Source of the DNA: QHXM01 sp032160165
GTDB lineage: Bacteria > Acidobacteriota > Blastocatellia > Pyrinomonadales > Pyrinomonadaceae
Direction of reading: 5' to 3'
Length of the DNA stretch: 9,829 bases
Assembly (NCBI GenBank): GCA_032160165.1
Contig: JAVHWA010000163.1
Span: 1-9,829, forward strand
Notes under the pieces: model-generated
What the model was told of the DNA's origin: nothing
The model's input: only the letters and a program-made list of their open reading frames with translations
Database searches by the model: none
Translations under genes and position numbers: made by a program
Shown: positions 7,073 through 9,829 of the stretch, piece after piece
Layout: every line of letters starts with the position of its first letter
Position numbering within the stretch: position 1 is the first letter of the stretch

Positions 7073-7342
7073 GTGAAGCCCACGGACGCACAACTAGCTC
7101 GACAGGTCCGCGTCAGTAAGATGCTTGGACTTGGCTTCATCCTTACAATCGTTCCCATGGTCGGCCTAGGCTCTCTAGCGGCTCTTTTTATTGGCTTGAA
7201 GGCGAAGAGCATTATTCAAGAATCCAGGAATGAGATTGCCGGCATTCGGATGGCTTGGTGGTGCATCATAGCCGGAGCTGTTGGTGTAATTGTCTTCCCT
7301 TTGCTTTTCCTGTGGGCGTTCGGGGCGACCATACATCTATAA
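7073..7342 (+). CDS. Small two-helix membrane protein, DUF4190-like
   Basis: With GTG 7073 as start the product is 89 residues. A short polar N-terminus (about 1-16) precedes a first hydrophobic segment (about 17-42, MLGLGFILTIVPMVGLG and on), a polar connector (KAKSIIQESRNEIAGIR, about 43-59) and a second hydrophobic segment (about 61-84, rich in Trp, Gly and Val). Two Gly-rich helices joined by a charged loop with a central G-I-R/G-R-type element is the pattern of DUF4190 proteins, small membrane proteins of unknown function. The resemblance is by eye only. The frame stays open back to 6764 within hyuB, but that part is a shadow of hyuB coding sequence. The gene lies 64 bases downstream of hyuB on the same strand and may be co-transcribed. 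There is no evidence for a shared function. Confidence 0.7.
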   Translation: MKPTDAQLARQVRVSKMLGLGFILTIVPMVGLGSLAALFIGLKAKSIIQESRNEIAGIRMAWWCIIAGAVGVIVFPLLFLWAFGATIHL

Positions 7343-7539
7343 CTTTCCAGCGTTACCAACTCACTACCTCGCTACCGACCAACTCACCCACTAGAATACT
7401 GTCTTTTATGCGATACACACGCTACTACCCCACGACCTAGAACTGATGGAGAGACTGGCTTCGCGCTTCGCGCTCAATGCACGCAAGATGCGTGCGTTCC
7501 AAGCAGAGCGGTCAGATATTGCTTGGATTCTCGGCGCCG
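7343..7539 (+). other. Intergenic region with short repeats before nadE
   Basis: No convincing gene is seen. ACCAACTCAC occurs twice (7355-7364 and 7378-7387) within a stretch low in G, which may be the remnant of a degenerated short-unit repeat. A TAGAAT at 7392-7397 could be a -10 box but lacks both the TGn extension and a -35. A hairpin at 7476-7498 is listed separately. Confidence 0.4.
7476..7498. repeat. Short hairpin, REP-like
   Basis: AATGCACGC (7476-7484) pairs with GCGTGCGTT (7490-7498) around an AAGAT loop: six perfect GC-rich pairs at the base of the loop, then one G-U and two A-U pairs outward. It lies about 80 bases before nadE. It could be a REP-like unit, or a terminator remnant of the upstream genes, but no T-run follows. 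Confidence 0.4.
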
Positions 7540-7569
7540 TTCAACGCGCAAGTCAATCAATGTTAGAAT
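7540..7569 (+). promoter_or_regulatory. Candidate nadE promoter giving a leaderless mRNA
   Basis: TGTTAGAAT at 7561-7569 is an extended -10 box (TAGAAT at 7564-7569). TTCAAC at 7540-7545, 18 bases upstream, is a weak -35 with three of six matches. The -10 ends only seven bases before the nadE ATG at 7577, so transcription would start at or next to the A of the ATG. No Shine-Dalgarno is present between them, consistent with leaderless translation. Confidence 0.45.
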
Positions 7570-7576
7570 CCATTTC

Positions 7577-9274
7577 ATGCGGGTCACCATCGGGCAGATC
7601 AATACAACCAGCGGCGACTACGAGGGCAATACCGCGCGCATACTTCGCGCCATCGCGCGAGCGAAAGACGACCGGGCGGACCTCGTGGTTGTACCGGAAA
7701 CGGCTGTGCAGGGCTATATGTCTTTCGACTGGTTTCTCGACCGTGACGTGGCCCGCTCTGCTCTAAACCCGCTCGCAGAAATTATCGAAGCCACCGAAGG
7801 GCTGACTGCGGTGATTGGGACGGTGCGGCCAACCGAACCAGGAGCGCCGCGCAGGCTCTATAACTCGGCGGCGGTTATTCGCAACCGCCAGCTGCTTGGC
7901 TTCGCCGACAAGACGCTCCTTCCGGACTATGACGTCTTCGACGACCCGCGATATTTCGTATCATCGTCAGAACGTCGCCTCTTCCCGCTACCTGGCACTC
8001 AGTTAGGGGTCGCAATCTGCGAAGACTTTTGGAACGATAAGACGTTCTGGAAGGACCGCCTCTACTCACACGATCCAGCGGACGAACTGATCGAGATGGG
8101 AGCCAGCGTGCTCGTTTCGATCAATGCCTCGCCCTTCAATAAAGGCAAGATGGGGCAGCGTTGTTCGATGGTCTCGCACAGGGCAAAGTCCGCCGGCCTT
8201 CCAATCGTTTTCGTAAATCTGGTCGGCGGCAACGACGGGATTATCTTCGATGGAGCGAGCATCATTGCCGACTGCAAGGGCGAAATAATCCTGCAGGCGC
8301 CGCCGTTCGAAGAGTTCTTTGGAACCGTGGATCTGGATTGCGGCGTCGCATCGGACCGCTGCCTGCCGGGCGATGATATCGAAACCATTCACCACGCGCT
8401 GGTGCTGGGGATACAGGACTATGCGACCAAGAATGGTTTTTCTAAGGCGGTGCTCGGTCTTTCGGGTGGAATAGACTCGGCGCTGGTCGCGGCGCTGGCG
8501 TGCGAAGCGCTAGGTTCAGAGAACGTTCTCTCGGTGATGATGCCCTCGCCGTACTCGTCGCGCGGGAGCATAGATGATTCTCTCGAGCTTGCAAGGCGGT
8601 TGGGTATGAAGACGATCGAGCATCCGATCATCTCCGCGTTCGAGGCGTTGACGAACGAACTCAACTTACGTAAGCCGACCAAAGGCGGGGAAGAAATCGC
8701 CGCCGAGAATCTTCAGTCGCGCCTGCGCGGCAACATCCTGATGACGATCTCAAATAAAGAAGGTCGACTTCTGCTCTCGACCGGCAACAAGTCCGAGCTG
8801 GCGCTGGGGTATTGCACGCTCTATGGTGATACCAACGGCGGGTTGGCGGTACTTGGCGACGTGCTGAAGACAGAGGTCTATGCCCTGGCTCGTCACTATA
8901 ACCGCGAAAGCGAAATCATCCCGCTGGCGATAATTGATAAGCGTCCCAGCGCGGAACTCGCGCCCGGACAGTTTGACGATCAGGCGTTGCCGCCCTACGA
9001 CGCCATCGACCCGGTCCTTAAACTCTACTTTGAGCAGAAGGCCATGCCGGAAGAGATCATCGCAGCCGGCCATGATGCCAGGTTGGTTTACGATTTGCTG
9101 AATCGAGTGGAATCGCCCGCCAATGAATTCAAGCGGCGGCAGTTGCCACCGACGCTCATCATCTCCAAGAACGCTATCGGCATCGGTCGCCGCCGTCCTG
9201 TTACCCACCGTTTTAGACGCCGTCCTCCGTCAGCCGAAGAACGTGCGAACATCGCGGGCTCCGAGCCGCGATGA
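7577..9274 (+). CDS. nadE: Glutamine-dependent NAD+ synthetase
   Basis: A 565-residue two-domain enzyme of normal length that makes NAD+ from nicotinic acid adenine dinucleotide, ATP and glutamine, the last step of NAD synthesis, in the cytoplasm. The N-terminal nitrilase-type glutaminase domain shows the Glu-Lys-Cys triad: Glu41 (VVVPETAVQGY), Lys112 (ADKTLLPDYDVFDDPRYF) and Cys148 (VAICEDFW). The synthetase domain has the ATP pyrophosphatase loop LSGGIDSA (SGGIDS at 296-301), LSTGNKSELALGY, YGDTNGG, LKTEVYALAR and the IIDKRPSAEL...DQALPPYD block near the C-terminus. ATG 7577 is chosen because MRVTIGQIN is the usual first strand. The frame extends 18 codons upstream without family similarity or a Shine-Dalgarno. 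The final residues after RRRPVTHRFRR are probably not conserved, and the last codons with the TGA lie in a degenerate inverted-repeat arm. Confidence 0.97.
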   Translation: MRVTIGQINTTSGDYEGNTARILRAIARAKDDRADLVVVPETAVQGYMSFDWFLDRDVARSALNPLAEIIEATEGLTAVIGTVRPTEPGAPRRLYNSAAVIRNRQLLGFADKTLLPDYDVFDDPRYFVSSSERRLFPLPGTQLGVAICEDFWNDKTFWKDRLYSHDPADELIEMGASVLVSINASPFNKGKMGQRCSMVSHRAKSAGLPIVFVNLVGGNDGIIFDGASIIADCKGEIILQAPPFEEFFGTVDLDCGVASDRCLPGDDIETIHHALVLGIQDYATKNGFSKAVLGLSGGIDSALVAALACEALGSENVLSVMMPSPYSSRGSIDDSLELARRLGMKTIEHPIISAFEALTNELNLRKPTKGGEEIAAENLQSRLRGNILMTISNKEGRLLLSTGNKSELALGYCTLYGDTNGGLAVLGDVLKTEVYALARHYNRESEIIPLAIIDKRPSAELAPGQFDDQALPPYDAIDPVLKLYFEQKAMPEEIIAAGHDARLVYDLLNRVESPANEFKRRQLPPTLIISKNAIGIGRRRPVTHRFRRRPPSAEERANIAGSEPR

Positions 9275-9432
9275 TGAGATCACGTATCCCTGTGCGTCGG
9301 GACAGCGTCAGGTCGGTCACACCCAACGCGAGCCTTGAGTGCTAGCGAGCACGTTGCCATTGCCGTGCGAGATAGATGAGCCCGACCCGACGCTACCGCG
9401 TTCGGGTACTGACTCCATCATCTCGCGGCTCG
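9262..9432. repeat. Degenerate inverted-repeat element at the nadE 3' end
   Basis: Bases 9262-9271 (CGAGCCGCGA) are exactly complementary to 9423-9432. Moving inward, the two sides (about 9262-9318 and 9378-9432) stay recognisably similar in inverted orientation: TGATG, a GTAnCC-type block and a GCGTCGGG block align with small gaps. The centre is about 60 bases. The right arm, read on the minus strand, contains GTCAGTACCCGAACGCGGTA, a form I recall as dispersed in acidobacterial genomes (memory, unchecked). The left arm includes the last nadE codons and its stop. It is probably an old, mutated member of a REP-doublet or MITE-like family. Confidence 0.6.
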
Positions 9433-9441
9433 CATCAACAT

Positions 9442-9462
9442 ATTGAGCGTGCCCGGCTCAAT
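9442..9462 (-). terminator. Candidate stem-loop between convergent genes
   Basis: ATTGAGC (9442-9448) and GCTCAAT (9456-9462) form a perfect 7-bp stem around a 7-base loop, ten bases beyond the stop of the minus-strand gene at 9473. Position between convergent nadE and the repeat-protein gene suits a terminator. The absence of a T-run on either strand makes intrinsic termination doubtful. Confidence 0.3.
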
Positions 9463-9472
9463 GGGCTTATTA

Positions 9473-9829
9473 CTACTTCATGTCATTGTGGATCTTTATT
9501 CTCACAAGGTCTTCCACGTCGACATCGGTGCGCCCGTTCGCCTTCACGCGTTGGATAAAGGCTGTGTCGATGTTGAATATCCTGAGCTTGACCAGGTCTT
9601 CTATCGACAGATTGTCCAGGCCGGCGGATCGCATGTCGCGCAGGAAATCGGGCGTGACCTTAAAGATCCGCATCTTGACGAGGGACTCCAACGAATTTCG
9701 TCCGAAACCCATGGCTTCGACTTCCCTTGCGAATTGGGCGTCCACTTTGAAGATGCGCGCCTTAACCAGATCCTCCAGATCAAGATTGTCGAATCCAATC
9801 GATTTCAGCTCGCTGATGAATGCCGGCGT
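9473..9829 (-). CDS. C-terminal part of a protein with 29-residue tandem repeats (partial)
   Basis: The minus-strand frame is open from the window edge to TAG at 9475-9473, giving 118 residues with the N-terminus missing. It consists of four near-identical 29-residue units following V-[TD]-x-x-F-x-x-x-[LV/M]-x-x-x-G-x...[LV]-x-[LVI]-E-[DS]-LV-[KR]-x-[RK]-I-[FH]-[KN]. Each unit reads roughly as an amphipathic helix, a Gly turn and an EDLVKxRIF helix. The last unit (IDTAFIQRVKANG...) is the most diverged and is followed by DMK and the stop. Similar repeats, with forms like LRDHGVTPEY, occur at the C-termini of BlaR1-like M56 peptidases and other membrane-anchored proteins of soil bacteria, so this may be the tail of such a protein. 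That is from memory, and the missing N-terminus would decide it. An internal GTG at 9745 is not a real start because the repeat pattern continues upstream. Confidence 0.8.
   Translation of the reverse strand, partial: TPAFISELKSIGFDNLDLEDLVKARIFKVDAQFAREVEAMGFGRNSLESLVKMRIFKVTPDFLRDMRSAGLDNLSIEDLVKLRIFNIDTAFIQRVKANGRTDVDVEDLVRIKIHNDMK

Noticed and set aside
7446..7766. 106-codon plus-strand frame overlapping the start of nadE
   Set aside because: Its second half overlaps the catalytic nadE N-terminus out of frame, and the first half has no family character.
9123..9338. Plus-strand frame across the nadE 3' end
   Set aside because: Shadow of nadE and of the degenerate repeat, with no protein features.

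Overview
The window looks like a chromosomal segment of a moderately GC-rich soil bacterium. The gene types and the several unrelated inverted-repeat elements scattered between and inside genes suggest Acidobacteriota, perhaps class Blastocatellia. That placement rests on remembered repeat styles and general protein character, not on a marker gene, so it is tentative. No RNA gene, CRISPR array, transposase or phage gene is visible.

Layout, left to right: (1) the last 17 codons of a possible upstream gene (1-54); (2) a Gfo/Idh/MocA-type NAD(P)-dependent oxidoreductase (271-1356, +), whose start codon sits in a 20-bp tandem duplication and whose stop codon sits in a 148-bp element with perfect 32-bp inverted arms; (3) hyuA, the A subunit of a hydantoinase/5-oxoprolinase family enzyme (1514-3544, +); (4) an oppositely oriented, probably exported right-handed beta-helix protein (3552-4982, -); (5) hyuB, the B subunit (5290-7008, +), carrying an in-frame low-complexity inverted repeat of CAGTTGG heptamers; (6) a small two-helix membrane protein resembling DUF4190 (7073-7342, +); (7) nadE, glutamine-dependent NAD+ synthetase (7577-9274, +), with a -10-like box so close to the ATG that the transcript may be leaderless; (8) a degenerate inverted repeat at the nadE 3' end; and (9) the C-terminal part of a minus-strand protein built of 29-residue repeats, running off the right edge.

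HyuA and HyuB normally work together in ATP-dependent amide-ring opening (hydantoins, 5-oxoproline or related lactams), and here both look intact, but they are separated by an antisense gene and so probably have separate promoters. The oxidoreductase could act in the same catabolic route, but only proximity supports that. NadE is a housekeeping gene.

The most distinctive theme is the repeat elements. Three elements of about 137-171 bp share one design (two inverted arms of about 30-55 bp around a 60-85 bp centre) but have different arm sequences, and all three touch coding sequence: two supply the final codons and stop of a gene, and one is translated in frame inside HyuB. I see no convincing new defence or mobile system.
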